Source: a bacterium
GTDB taxonomy: Bacteria > Hinthialibacterota > Hinthialibacteria > OLB16
Direction of reading: 5' to 3'
Length of the DNA stretch: 64,000 nucleotides
Assembly: GCA_022072055.1 (NCBI GenBank)
Contig: JAJVIK010000014.1
Coordinates: 1 to 64,000, forward strand
The stretch's first letter is position 1. Each line of letters opens with the position of its first letter. Shown here piece after piece: positions 8,456 through 17,515 of this stretch. The notes beneath the pieces are model-generated. The model was not told the origin of the DNA. It saw nothing but the letters and a program-made list of their open reading frames with translations, and ran no database searches. The position numbers and the translations under genes are program-made.

Positions 8456-9002
8456 ACACGCTTTCCATGCTTTCGAGTCTTTCACGGTTTCTTGAACCAA
8501 TGCGCCGCAACGGAGCGCCGGTCACCACGGCGAATTCAGGAACCGACTTATTCACAAAACTGAGCGCGCCGACTGCCGCGCCTCGTCTCACCACGACCCC
8601 CGGCATGATCACGCTGCCACACCCGATGATCGCGTGCCGCTCCAGCCGCACAGGGGCCGAGAGGACCTTTCGGAATTCATCCGGGACGGTGGGATTCGTG
8701 AGATGCCCCTCGGAATAGTCGTCGGAGGTCGTGTAGATCGAACAACGCGAGGACAGGCCACAGTAGTCCTCGATCACGATTCCCGCCGAGCCGAACAGGT
8801 ACACTCCGGCGGCGATGTGAACATGGCTCCCGATGACCACGGGTTCGCGCGAGGTGATGAGGGAGAAACAATCGATCCGCACATGCGATCCGAGGGTGAC
8901 ATTATCCCCGAACAACTGGACTGTCCGGTGAACGCAAACATCCTCTCCGAAACGGATTCCGAGCCGCCTCAGTTCCTCAGGTGTGTAATTGTCGGTGGTC
9001 AT
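8439..9002 (-). CDS. Hexapeptide-repeat acyltransferase (LbH family)
   Basis: A 187-residue left-handed beta-helix protein with many [LIV]-G-x4 hexapeptides (for example VTLGSHVRID, VVIGSHVHIA, AIIGCGSVIMPGVVV). The active-site histidine is likely in the H-rich turns near SHVHIAAG. The C-terminus PVVTGAPLRRIG-like segment (AVVTGAPLRRIG) is typical of sugar O- or N-acyltransferases. It starts at ATG 9000-9002 and overlaps the acp gene. It is expected to move the ACP- or CoA-bound acyl group to a sugar amino or hydroxyl group; the DegT aminotransferase in the same cluster could supply the amino sugar. Acceptor and donor are inferred. Confidence 0.88.
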   Translation of the reverse strand: MTTDNYTPEELRRLGIRFGEDVCVHRTVQLFGDNVTLGSHVRIDCFSLITSREPVVIGSHVHIAAGVYLFGSAGIVIEDYCGLSSRCSIYTTSDDYSEGHLTNPTVPDEFRKVLSAPVRLERHAIIGCGSVIMPGVVVRRGAAVGALSFVNKSVPEFAVVTGAPLRRIGSRNRERLESMESVYEEKV

Positions 9003-9044
9003 TTGATCTACCCGCGCCTAGTCTTGCCGAGCGGCCATCCTCAT

Positions 9045-11069
9045 TCAAGACCGACCCCGCAAGCGGGCCTCGGCCTCCTCCGCCTTCTTGCGCATGTATT
9101 CCGCCTCGGCGGTGACCCCGCGAACCCGATAGCGTTCGGCGGCCCCCCGGAAGAACTCCGCCGCGGACTCCTCCTTGCCCAGTTCCACCGCGAAGAAACC
9201 CATCTCGCGGGATGGATACGGCGAGGTGGGGTCCCACTCGCGCCACTCCAGGCCGCGCCGCCAGGCAATCTCCGACCGGTTGTCGTCTTGACGTAGCAGA
9301 CCAAACAGCCAACGTGAGGTTTGCCCCAGCCAGTACTCCATCCGGGCGCGCTCCCAGGGGTAAATCTCCCGCGCATGGATCGCTCCGAGCCTGTCCCGGG
9401 CGTCCGTGAGGACCTTGGTCGCCTCGGTGGCGTTTCCCGCGCCCGACTCGGCAACCCCCAGCGCGATCTCCTTGACCGGATCCCAAAAGGTTTCACACTC
9501 CTTCGCGGCTCGCGCGAGACGGACTCGCTGCTGGAGATTGGCGTGCTCATCCCCCATGTCCGGCAAAATGCAGCAGACCTTGATTCCGGCGAAGGGAGTG
9601 AGCGTCACCTCCACGATTCTCGCGGACAGTTGGTCCAGGCCCAACCGGTGAATTGAGAACGCGATTCGGGAGACAATCCAGATGGTCTTGTTCGCGGCCA
9701 TCTGCTCCTCGACCGCCGCAAGATTCCCCGCGAGGTCATCTCCGCTGAGCTCGCGTATTCGCTCCAAGCTCACCCCGTAATACTCCAAACACTCCTCATA
9801 CGCGGATTCGCTCTGCATGAACACGATCGAGTTGTCGGGATTGAATGTCCGTATCAGGTTCGCCGTCCCTTCCCAATCCTCGGTTCCGGCGAACAAGAGC
9901 GCGTTACGGGCGGATCCGACCGAGTGACTCGCGAGGAGCGCGGCCACGGCCAGCGAGATGGCATAACCGAAAGCGGCTCGCTTCTGCTCGCTCGTAAATC
10001 GAATGCGCGACGAGAGGAAGCGGGCGAAGGTCTCGATCCCGATGCCCAACACAAGCGCCGTGGAGAAGGTGAGAAACAGGAGATAACGTGACTCATGCTG
10101 CCTGACAATGGCCAGCACGCTCGCGGCCAGCCATGCGGCGATGGGCGTGGCGGCCACGAATAGCATCAGGATGAAAGGGAGCCGAAGAGCAAGGGCCCCA
10201 AGCCCCCAAGCCAGGAAGAACAGGGAGAGGCACGCGCCTGGGTGTGGCCCTCCAATCCAGGCTTTGAGGTGGTGGAGAACATGACTTGCGCCGGCGGCGA
10301 AGTCCATTTCCGTGTGACTCTCCGTGTATTGCCCGAAATCCGAGGTCACCCAGGGGAAGAACAGCATCCCGGTGAGGGCGGCGCCCACCAGCCCGCCCCA
10401 AAAGGCCCCTCGCCAGAGCGTGGGGCGCGCATCATCGGCGGCGCGCGCGAAGGGCTCGCGGGCCAGAGTGCCGAGCACGGCGGCGGCTTGGCAAAACACC
10501 ACACAGAGCCCAGAAAGGAGGTGAGCGTAAATCGTAAGCGCGCCCAGCGTTCCATATCCCAACCACCATCGACGCCGGTTATCGCGGACGGCAATTATGA
10601 GCGCCCAAGTGGAGACGATGGTGAAGAACAAGAACACGGGATACCCGCGTGCATTGCGAGCGTACTCGATATGAACCGGGAGGGTGGCCAAGAACGCAGC
10701 CGCGCAAAGCCCTCCCACCATGTAACCCAAAGAGCGGAGGAGCAAGGCGGTGGCGGCAATCGAGAGAAGCGAGAAAATCGCGGCCGGGAGTCGCGCCACG
10801 GCATCCGACTCGCCAAGAACTCCCGAGGCCCCTTTCACCATAAACGTGTAAAAAGGGTGGAGGTTTCCGAGAGATCGGTGATAGATGTATCCCAGGGACT
10901 TGCGGGAGTCTAAGGTGGTCCAGAATTCATCCAACCAAAAGGATTTCCCGCCAAGGTCCCAAAGCCGAAACCAGCCCGCCAGGCCGAGAATCAGGGCGAA
11001 CGGAATCAGAAACGACCAAGGGATCCGCCTCCAAGCGGGTTCGGGGCCGGCGGGGGTGATCGGATCCAT
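9045..11069 (-). CDS. GT39-type membrane glycosyltransferase (ArnT/PMT-like)
   Basis: A 674-residue protein with an N-terminal membrane domain of about 12 helices and a soluble C-terminal part from about residue 400. The first periplasmic loop holds SFWLDEFWT, where the D-E pair is the catalytic/metal motif expected of GT39/GT83 enzymes; HPFYTFMVKG and YARNARGYPVF also fit the family. The tail ends in an alpha-helical, TPR-like stretch rich in E, A and R. It follows the DegT aminotransferase with no gap and precedes the acyltransferase. It should transfer a sugar from a polyprenyl-phosphate donor on the outer face of the membrane. The acceptor is not known. Confidence 0.85.
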   Translation of the reverse strand: MDPITPAGPEPAWRRIPWSFLIPFALILGLAGWFRLWDLGGKSFWLDEFWTTLDSRKSLGYIYHRSLGNLHPFYTFMVKGASGVLGESDAVARLPAAIFSLLSIAATALLLRSLGYMVGGLCAAAFLATLPVHIEYARNARGYPVFLFFTIVSTWALIIAVRDNRRRWWLGYGTLGALTIYAHLLSGLCVVFCQAAAVLGTLAREPFARAADDARPTLWRGAFWGGLVGAALTGMLFFPWVTSDFGQYTESHTEMDFAAGASHVLHHLKAWIGGPHPGACLSLFFLAWGLGALALRLPFILMLFVAATPIAAWLAASVLAIVRQHESRYLLFLTFSTALVLGIGIETFARFLSSRIRFTSEQKRAAFGYAISLAVAALLASHSVGSARNALLFAGTEDWEGTANLIRTFNPDNSIVFMQSESAYEECLEYYGVSLERIRELSGDDLAGNLAAVEEQMAANKTIWIVSRIAFSIHRLGLDQLSARIVEVTLTPFAGIKVCCILPDMGDEHANLQQRVRLARAAKECETFWDPVKEIALGVAESGAGNATEATKVLTDARDRLGAIHAREIYPWERARMEYWLGQTSRWLFGLLRQDDNRSEIAWRRGLEWREWDPTSPYPSREMGFFAVELGKEESAAEFFRGAAERYRVRGVTAEAEYMRKKAEEAEARLRGRS

Positions 11070-12230
11070 TTACCCCAAGGGCGCGGATTGAGGCAACCCG
11101 CGAATCAGGTTGCAGATCGCCTCCACGCTGGCTTCCTCAAGTGTGCCATAGATGGGAAGACAGAGGACGTTTTCCGCCACCTTCTCCGCCACCTGGTGGC
11201 GGGAAGGGGCCGACGAGGGCAAGGCCGAATAGCACGAGTAGTGGCTGCACAGCGGATAGAAGTACTTCCTGGTGAGGATGTTGTGTCTCTTCAAAGCGGC
11301 GTGCAGGTCATTCCTGCTCACGCCATACCGGGTCGGATCGATGAAAATCGGAAAATAGGCTCCGTTAGGACGCACATCCGATCGTGGTTTCAGGAACCGA
11401 ATGCCCGGAATACCGTCAAGCCTGTCCCGATACATTTCAGTGATCCGGAGTCTCTGGCGAATCTCCTCCTCGACCCCCTTGAGGGTAAGAAGCCCGAAGG
11501 CAGCTTGGAGTTCATTCATTTTTCCGTTTATCCCTGGACCAACCACCGTTTCTTCGTCGGCAATTCCAAAATTCCGGAGGAAGTTGACTCGCTTCCTTTG
11601 AGCTTCCGTGCGGGAGATCAAGGCCCCTCCCTCCACCGTGGTGTAGAGCTTGGTGGCATGGAAGCTTAGAACGGACAGATCCCCGTACCTCAGAATCGGG
11701 ATCCCATTGAGCTCCACTCCAAACGCATGCGCGGCGTCGTATATCACATGGAGGCCATGCTTGTCCGCGATCGCTTGGATCGCCTGGCAGTCGCAGGGGG
11801 TTCCGTAAACATGCACGGCCAGGATGGCCTTCGTGTCGGGGCTGATCAGTTCCTCGATCCGGCTCGGATCGATGTTGCAGGACTCCTCCTCGATGTCACA
11901 GAAAACTGGCGTGACCCGATTCCAGTGAAGCACATGCGCGGTGGCGGGGAAGGTGAACGGGGTCGTGATCACCTCTCCGCTGTTGATTCGGAGGGTCTGG
12001 AGGGCCACCAGAAGCGCGATGGTGCCGTTGCAGAATAGACTGAGATTCTCCACCCCAAGGCGCTCGGCAAGGCGGTGCTCCAATTCCTTGTGAAACGGGC
12101 CGTCATTGGTCAACCACCTGGAGGCCCAGATCTCCTCCAGCTGCTTTCCAAACTCCTCCAAGTCCGGCAAGGTGGGGCGTGTGACCGTGATGACGTTATC
12201 GGACAGCCGCTGGGATGGAGGCAGTGCCAT
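11070..12230 (-). CDS. DegT/DnrJ/EryC1/StrS-type sugar aminotransferase
   Basis: A PLP-dependent enzyme of 386 residues making an amino sugar from a keto-sugar nucleotide. The PLP lysine is in SFHATKLYTTVEGG; other family marks are LFCNGTIALLVAL (PLP phosphate contact), TTPFTFPATAH and YDAAHAFG with its PLP-contacting Asp. The ATG at 12228-12230 (MALPPSQ) is preferred; a GTG at 12240-12242 would add four residues. This is the first gene of the minus-strand glycan cluster and is divergent from the transglutaminase-fold gene. Together with the acyltransferase it suggests an N-acylated amino sugar in the product. Confidence 0.92.
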   Translation of the reverse strand: MALPPSQRLSDNVITVTRPTLPDLEEFGKQLEEIWASRWLTNDGPFHKELEHRLAERLGVENLSLFCNGTIALLVALQTLRINSGEVITTPFTFPATAHVLHWNRVTPVFCDIEEESCNIDPSRIEELISPDTKAILAVHVYGTPCDCQAIQAIADKHGLHVIYDAAHAFGVELNGIPILRYGDLSVLSFHATKLYTTVEGGALISRTEAQRKRVNFLRNFGIADEETVVGPGINGKMNELQAAFGLLTLKGVEEEIRQRLRITEMYRDRLDGIPGIRFLKPRSDVRPNGAYFPIFIDPTRYGVSRNDLHAALKRHNILTRKYFYPLCSHYSCYSALPSSAPSRHQVAEKVAENVLCLPIYGTLEEASVEAICNLIRGLPQSAPLG

Positions 12231-12388
12231 TCTTCGAGTCACCTGAGCAAAAATGGTTTCCCCGTGGAATTCACGGGATTAGGATCGGTCAGGTCCTTCC
12301 GGAGCGTCCAGACTATCAATCGGCTCATCCCTTGACTAGGGTCACGATTGGGACACAAGATACTGCCTACCGCGTTAATGCTCTCGTC

Positions 12389-14245
12389 ATGAATCCTTTG
12401 CTTTCGGTGCAGATAGAATCAGGTTGTGGTTTTGAGGAATCGTTCGGGTCCTGTATCTCTTGCGCGCTCGTGGTTCGGGCGCGCGTCATAAGCATTCTGG
12501 CGTTTTCTGCATCCATCATGCTTTCCGCGGCTTGGGGGCTCGAGGTCCCGGTCGGAGGCGAGCATCGAATCCCAATGGGGGTGTCGGGGCCTGAGGCGCC
12601 ACCCGATTGGATCCGCATGGATAATCCGGGTCAGGCCCGGATCAGCGACATCCATCTACGCGAAGAGGGCAGGGATTGGAGCACCTCCGACAGCATCCTC
12701 AATTCCATCTTGTGGGAAAAGCAACCGACCACCGACCGAGAATTGGCCTTGAGCATTTTCCAGTATGTCGTGGATCACATCTATCAGGACGCCTACCGTT
12801 CCCGTTTCGACATCTTCCTTCTGCCGCGTCTGTTCAACTGCTATGGCATGGGGAATTGCGACGCGCAGGCTCGGGCCATGGCCGCGCTCTGCGAAATGGC
12901 GGGACTTGCCTCGAATGAATTCACGATCGAACCCGCGCATACCATGGTGGAGATCTTCTATGATGGAGGTTGGCGTCTTTTTGATCCCCACGGGGGTGTT
13001 TACTATCTTCTCCTGGACAACAAGACGGTTGCGGGGTGGGCGGATATTCTCACAAATCCGAAGCTGCTTTTCAGGTCCAAACCGGTCGGACCCAGTTTTG
13101 AGTCCTATCCGAGGGAGCAGTGGGTGTTGACGGGGAACAGACACGCTTGGTCTCACAATAAGGCTCTCATTCGCCCGCGAGGATTCGGCCCCGGCTCACT
13201 TCCGACCCTGCGGGCGGGAGAATCGTTGATCTTTGAACGGGAGGGCGGCGATGTGTACATGGATAACCAGACCGAATACGGCATCCCTTACGCCCCTCAC
13301 GCGAAGGTCACGTTGACCACCTCCCTGCCCACCCCCGGCGGACATTGGGAGCTGGAGTCGACCCAGGCAAATCGGCACAACTACGAAACCGAGGTTCGGA
13401 ACGCGACCTCGGGTCTCGTGGTCAGCACTGCGACGGGGACGCTCGCGCTCGTTGGTCCCGCGACGGGCGGATACAGCCTGGATGTTTCCCTGCCTTACCC
13501 GATTGTTTCGGCAACGGCGGCGATTCGGTTCCGGCTCAAAGGGGACGCACATGTTGAATTGGCGGGAGAGAGAAGGGTTTACCCGGTTCACCCCGCCAAG
13601 ATGATCGCGGAGTGGACAGGGGAAGGGGACCACGAGGAGCAAGTGCTTCTCCGCCCCTTTCTGAAAGAGGTAACCGCTCGGTTCGCGACGTACAGCTATC
13701 GCCTCAATCTGAATTTGCGCGCCGGACAAACGGGGCGCGTGGAGCTCCAATCCATCAAACTCCACACCAGCGCCGCGGTGGGATACACCAGCCTTCCCCG
13801 TCTGGGAACCGGCGATTGGCTCTTCTCCTGTGACGGACCCGCGGGGGCAAGCCTGACCCTTCAGTATTCCCCCAAGACCCTTGAGTTTCCGTGGGGCGCC
13901 CCGCAGATTGTCTCATCGACCGAATTGGAGGTCTCACGGGGAAAGAAAATCACCCTGGGGTGGAGCGGCGACCTCCCGCGATCGTGCTCCGACACCATTC
14001 ACAACGCCTATCGCCTCTTTCGAGCGCCGACCTTCTTTGAGGTGCAGCTGAGCCACGACAAGCGTTTCAGATGGCTGCTTCTTCCCATTCTCAATTTGCG
14101 CCAAGACCCGTACTCCACATCCTGGACTTTGGAAGCCGAGCGGTTTCCCCCGGGGCTGGATGTCTACTGGCGGGTGCGGGTCCATGACCAAGTCAATCAC
14201 CACCACTCCCCGTGGAGTCCCACGGGGAGATTCAAGGTTCGATGA
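12389..14245 (+). CDS. Secreted transglutaminase-like (cysteine protease fold) protein
   Basis: A 618-residue protein from the ATG at 12389. A hydrophobic stretch, VISILAFSASIMLSAAWG, near residues 32-50 looks like a signal sequence, and a GTG at 12470 just before it would give a more ordinary signal peptide, so the start is uncertain. The transglutaminase core carries the triad C157 (GMGNCDAQ), H184 (EPAHTMVE) and D199 (RLFDPHGG), spaced as in bacterial transglut_core proteins. The rest, about residues 280-618, looks beta-rich and is not recognised. Its stop overlaps the start of the next gene (ATGA), so the two are co-translated. Possible roles are peptide or protein crosslinking, or hydrolysis, at the cell surface. 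Confidence 0.75.
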   Translation: MNPLLSVQIESGCGFEESFGSCISCALVVRARVISILAFSASIMLSAAWGLEVPVGGEHRIPMGVSGPEAPPDWIRMDNPGQARISDIHLREEGRDWSTSDSILNSILWEKQPTTDRELALSIFQYVVDHIYQDAYRSRFDIFLLPRLFNCYGMGNCDAQARAMAALCEMAGLASNEFTIEPAHTMVEIFYDGGWRLFDPHGGVYYLLLDNKTVAGWADILTNPKLLFRSKPVGPSFESYPREQWVLTGNRHAWSHNKALIRPRGFGPGSLPTLRAGESLIFEREGGDVYMDNQTEYGIPYAPHAKVTLTTSLPTPGGHWELESTQANRHNYETEVRNATSGLVVSTATGTLALVGPATGGYSLDVSLPYPIVSATAAIRFRLKGDAHVELAGERRVYPVHPAKMIAEWTGEGDHEEQVLLRPFLKEVTARFATYSYRLNLNLRAGQTGRVELQSIKLHTSAAVGYTSLPRLGTGDWLFSCDGPAGASLTLQYSPKTLEFPWGAPQIVSSTELEVSRGKKITLGWSGDLPRSCSDTIHNAYRLFRAPTFFEVQLSHDKRFRWLLLPILNLRQDPYSTSWTLEAERFPPGLDVYWRVRVHDQVNHHHSPWSPTGRFKVR

Positions 14246-17200
14246 GGCCCGCCGTGTCGACTTCCGTTACGACCCATTCTCAGGACCCGATCCAAGGAGG
14301 CTGGCGAGGAAACTTCCGGCGCCACGGACCGGCCGCTGTCCTTTCCTTCCTGATCCTGCTCCGGCTGGTGACAGGGTCCACCGGCCTGTACCAGACTTAC
14401 CCTTGGTCGGACGAGGACGACACCTACAGGAATGTCAACACCGTGGTAAATCCGAACGAGGAAGGCGAGGGCTTTCTTTCCGAGCTGATGCGCATCGTCC
14501 GCTTCCGGGTCTATAACTTCAAGGAAGACCCGAATGAGTTTTATGGGAACTATCAGCCCCACATTCTTTATAACATTTTGGCAAAGATTTCCTGTTTGAT
14601 CTTCGGTCCCTCGGTCCTCGCCATTCGCCTGCCTTCCGCCTTGATCGGCCTTCTTTGCATCCTTGCGATATACTCCTTGGGCAAGCAGCTTTTCGGCCGA
14701 TCCGTAGGGTTGCTCGCCGCGGCTTATTTGACCTTCCACCCGAATCACCTTCAATACAGTCAGGAAGCGCGCGGCTATGTGGGGGTCATGCTGGGAATCC
14801 TGATCGCGGCCCATTTTCTCTGGCGGTCACTTATCGAGTTCCGCCCCAAGTGGGCTCTCTTGAGCGCCGGCGGCTTCTGTCTCGCGTTCTTGATGCATCC
14901 CTCGGTCGCGCTGGTCTTTCCGGCTTTCGGCATCTTCCTGTTCCTTGCCCTGGTGGCCACGAGCTTCCCACGAAGACTCCCGAACGTTCCCTTTGAATTC
15001 CGGAATGTGGCGAAAACGGTGGCGGTATTGTGCGTCGTGGCCTGTGTCGCTTTCGCGGTGATTCAGTTCATCGGCGGTGGGATTGTGAATCGTCCGGACG
15101 CGATGGTGCGGGATCCCTCCAAACCGCATGTTTACGCGGGATCTCAGTTGTGGAACGCCATCGCGCCGATGGTCTGCGCGATAAACAACACCGGTTTTGT
15201 CCTTTGGTACTGCTTGGGGCTCTTAAGCGCGGGGGTATTGCTCGGTTTCCCAACGGGATACGCGGCAAGCCTGTTCGCGCTTCTGCCCGCGTCCTTCCCC
15301 TTTGTCTACATCGCCTGGTCCAATCCCGTGGATGTCCCCGTTCGATACTACTCCGCTTGCCTTCCGTTCGTCGCGCTGCTTGTGGCGGCTGGGATCGCGC
15401 GGCTCGCCGACTTGTCCACATGGGCCGCGCCCTCGCGTCGATCCATGGCGCACGCCATCAGATTGACGTTGACCGCCATTCTGCTCTCCGTCTTGATCTG
15501 GAAGTGCCTCGGACCCTATCGCTACGAAAACCACTTCGGGAACGAGCGGCCCACCCTCCTGCTCGCGCGATTATTGAACGCCCCATCGCTTTCCAAGGAT
15601 TATTACTGCTTCTATCCGAACGATTTGTACCGTTATGGCCATCTCAAGGCCTATCGCGCCGATCTGTCCCGTTACCTCTTCCTGGACGCCAAGGGCGACG
15701 AGGGAGTGAAAGAACTGCTGGAGGTTTGTCAGGCCAAGATTGAGGGCGGGAGCGGCGTCTGGATCGTCCTGTACGACTATGCCGATGAGCTCGCGGTGGG
15801 ACCGAAACTACAGGAAATCGGCTTCGTCAAGATCCAGCTCCTGCTGTACCCAGCCTACATTTATCAGCCGGCGTTTGAGCGCGGGGAAGATGGAAAGCGT
15901 GAAAGACTCCGAGAGATGGTCGATCTCATCGATTCCACGGAGCGGCCCGGTTATCACTTCTATCTGGACGTGAGCCGACTTTTCAGAGATCTTGGAGACC
16001 GCGAATACGCTGACCGATGCCTTCTGAAAGCCAAGGAGATTGTCGATCAGATCTGGCGGACGGATCCAAGACAGAACCTCTTCGCCCTCGTGAGATACGC
16101 AAACGAATGCCTACCAGTGGGGGACATCGATCAGGCCGCCGTTTACCATTCGAAGGTCTTTCTTATCCCCCCCTACGCGGCCCACAAGTACACAAGTCTG
16201 CTTCAGATGGCGGAGTGGAGGGAACTTGCCGATAATCCTCTTTTCGACATGGATGGCTTTGTTCGCGGCTTCCTCAAATCACTCAAGGACACCGCCAGAT
16301 ATGATGATGAGTTTCGGGGCTACTGGGCGTCCATCGGAGCAGGCAGAATGCTCGAGGCGGGGCAACTCGGACCTGCTCGCCGGCTCGTGGAGTATGCATC
16401 CCGGTACGCCCCTGAGGGTGATCAGCGGATTCTCAACGCGCGGGCCGTTCTCCTCCTGGCCGCGGTGTTCTCGGACCCGTCGCTTTCCAATGATCTCGTC
16501 TGTCTGCACGCCAAGGAGGATCGCTGCGGCCCCATCCTGGCCGAGGTGGTCGACTCAGGGCGGTATGTCGAAATGGATCCCTCGGCGGAGGGGGCGACCG
16601 ATCAACTCCTGACGCATTGTCGCGACGTGGCGGGAGCCTCACGGGGACTCTGGGTGGTTTTCGGACAAGCCTCGCACGAGGAAAAGGCGGCGGACGCGTT
16701 GCGTGAATTGGGCTTTGTCCGCCTCGTGGTTTCCTCCTATCCCGTGTATGCGTTCCAACCCGAGTTCAGAGCCGACAACCAGCGGCGTATCGACCGTCTT
16801 CAGCGGATTATTCTCACTTTCGAGAATGCCGGCGAACCAGGAGGTCTTTTCCACTTGAGCGCGGCCAAGGCCCTTTCCGAGGCCGGAGACGCATCCCTGG
16901 CGGACAAGTATTTGTCTCGCTCGGAGACTTTCCTGGACCAGACTTGGAAGAAGAACCCCTCCGCGATCTCGCATCCTTTCACCGAATTCGCCGTCGAATG
17001 CGCGCGCCGTGGGGACTTCGACAAAGCGGCTATCTGGTTCTCCCGGGCATTGCTGATGCCCCCGCGCGCGGCGTACAAATACACCAACATTCTTCAGATG
17101 CCGGAATGGAATCAGATCGCGAAAAGTTCGCGGTTTGAGGTGGAAACCTTCACGAGCGGGTTCATTGAGTTGCTCCGGAATCCGGAGGCGCATGACGACG

Positions 17201-17352
17201 CCTACCGTCTGTACTGGGCGACATACGGGGCGGAGAAGATGTTGGCCGCCGAATTTGTCACCGAGGCTCGCATGCTGGCGGACTTCGCTCGGGAGCATTC
17301 CAGCGGCGAGGACAAACGACTGGATCAGGTCTTTTCGCGCCTGGGTGGTTGA
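14242..17352 (+). CDS. Large GT39-like membrane glycosyltransferase with duplicated soluble tail
   Basis: A 1036-residue protein with an N-terminal membrane domain (about 30-420, some 10-12 helices) like the GT39-type enzyme at 9045-11069. The first loop has YPWSDEDDTYRN, an acidic cluster in the place of the catalytic D-E, and YSQEARGYVGV matches the family YARNARGYPV motif. From about residue 434 to the end lie two homologous soluble modules of about 300 residues each, with TPR-like helices. The start at 14242 overlaps the transglutaminase stop by 4 bp. It probably glycosylates an exported acceptor with the tail binding the acceptor or partner; this is inferred. No partner lies directly downstream. 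Confidence 0.8.
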   Translation: MRPAVSTSVTTHSQDPIQGGWRGNFRRHGPAAVLSFLILLRLVTGSTGLYQTYPWSDEDDTYRNVNTVVNPNEEGEGFLSELMRIVRFRVYNFKEDPNEFYGNYQPHILYNILAKISCLIFGPSVLAIRLPSALIGLLCILAIYSLGKQLFGRSVGLLAAAYLTFHPNHLQYSQEARGYVGVMLGILIAAHFLWRSLIEFRPKWALLSAGGFCLAFLMHPSVALVFPAFGIFLFLALVATSFPRRLPNVPFEFRNVAKTVAVLCVVACVAFAVIQFIGGGIVNRPDAMVRDPSKPHVYAGSQLWNAIAPMVCAINNTGFVLWYCLGLLSAGVLLGFPTGYAASLFALLPASFPFVYIAWSNPVDVPVRYYSACLPFVALLVAAGIARLADLSTWAAPSRRSMAHAIRLTLTAILLSVLIWKCLGPYRYENHFGNERPTLLLARLLNAPSLSKDYYCFYPNDLYRYGHLKAYRADLSRYLFLDAKGDEGVKELLEVCQAKIEGGSGVWIVLYDYADELAVGPKLQEIGFVKIQLLLYPAYIYQPAFERGEDGKRERLREMVDLIDSTERPGYHFYLDVSRLFRDLGDREYADRCLLKAKEIVDQIWRTDPRQNLFALVRYANECLPVGDIDQAAVYHSKVFLIPPYAAHKYTSLLQMAEWRELADNPLFDMDGFVRGFLKSLKDTARYDDEFRGYWASIGAGRMLEAGQLGPARRLVEYASRYAPEGDQRILNARAVLLLAAVFSDPSLSNDLVCLHAKEDRCGPILAEVVDSGRYVEMDPSAEGATDQLLTHCRDVAGASRGLWVVFGQASHEEKAADALRELGFVRLVVSSYPVYAFQPEFRADNQRRIDRLQRIILTFENAGEPGGLFHLSAAKALSEAGDASLADKYLSRSETFLDQTWKKNPSAISHPFTEFAVECARRGDFDKAAIWFSRALLMPPRAAYKYTNILQMPEWNQIAKSSRFEVETFTSGFIELLRNPEAHDDAYRLYWATYGAEKMLAAEFVTEARMLADFAREHSSGEDKRLDQVFSRLGG
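15541..17349 (+). repeat. Intragenic duplication of about 300 codons
   Basis: Two consecutive modules inside the large GT39-like gene align along their length, offset by 891 bp (15541-16431 and 16432-17349). Matching segments include RPTLLLARLLNAPSLSKD with RAVLLLAAVFSDPSLSND, YPAYIYQPAFER with YPVYAFQPEFRA, and AAHKYTSLLQMAEW with AAYKYTNILQMPEW. Divergence at the protein level is substantial, so this is an old duplication kept under selection, not a recent slip. Confidence 0.85.
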
Positions 17353-17515
17353 TTCGCCGGCGGCCGGCAGGTCAACTGCCTTGTTGGTTTGGCCGTGTGA
17401 GTGTGTCCTCAACACGGCGTCGAGGTCTTAACCTCGCCTGACCGCCGGGTGAACGAATTCCCTGTTCCTGACGCTCCGTTGGCGATCAGGTCAACACGAG
17501 ACCGTGGCGGGCGCA
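17353..17515. other. Convergent intergenic region with small inverted repeats
   Basis: This is the space between two convergent stop codons. It contains GGCAG-GTCAA-CTGCC (17366-17380) followed by a T-rich stretch, CGAGGT-CTTA-ACCTCG (17421-17436), and an imperfect CCTGA...TCAGG pair around 17467-17490. These could serve as weak terminators for one or both genes. No open frame of interest is present. Confidence 0.3.
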
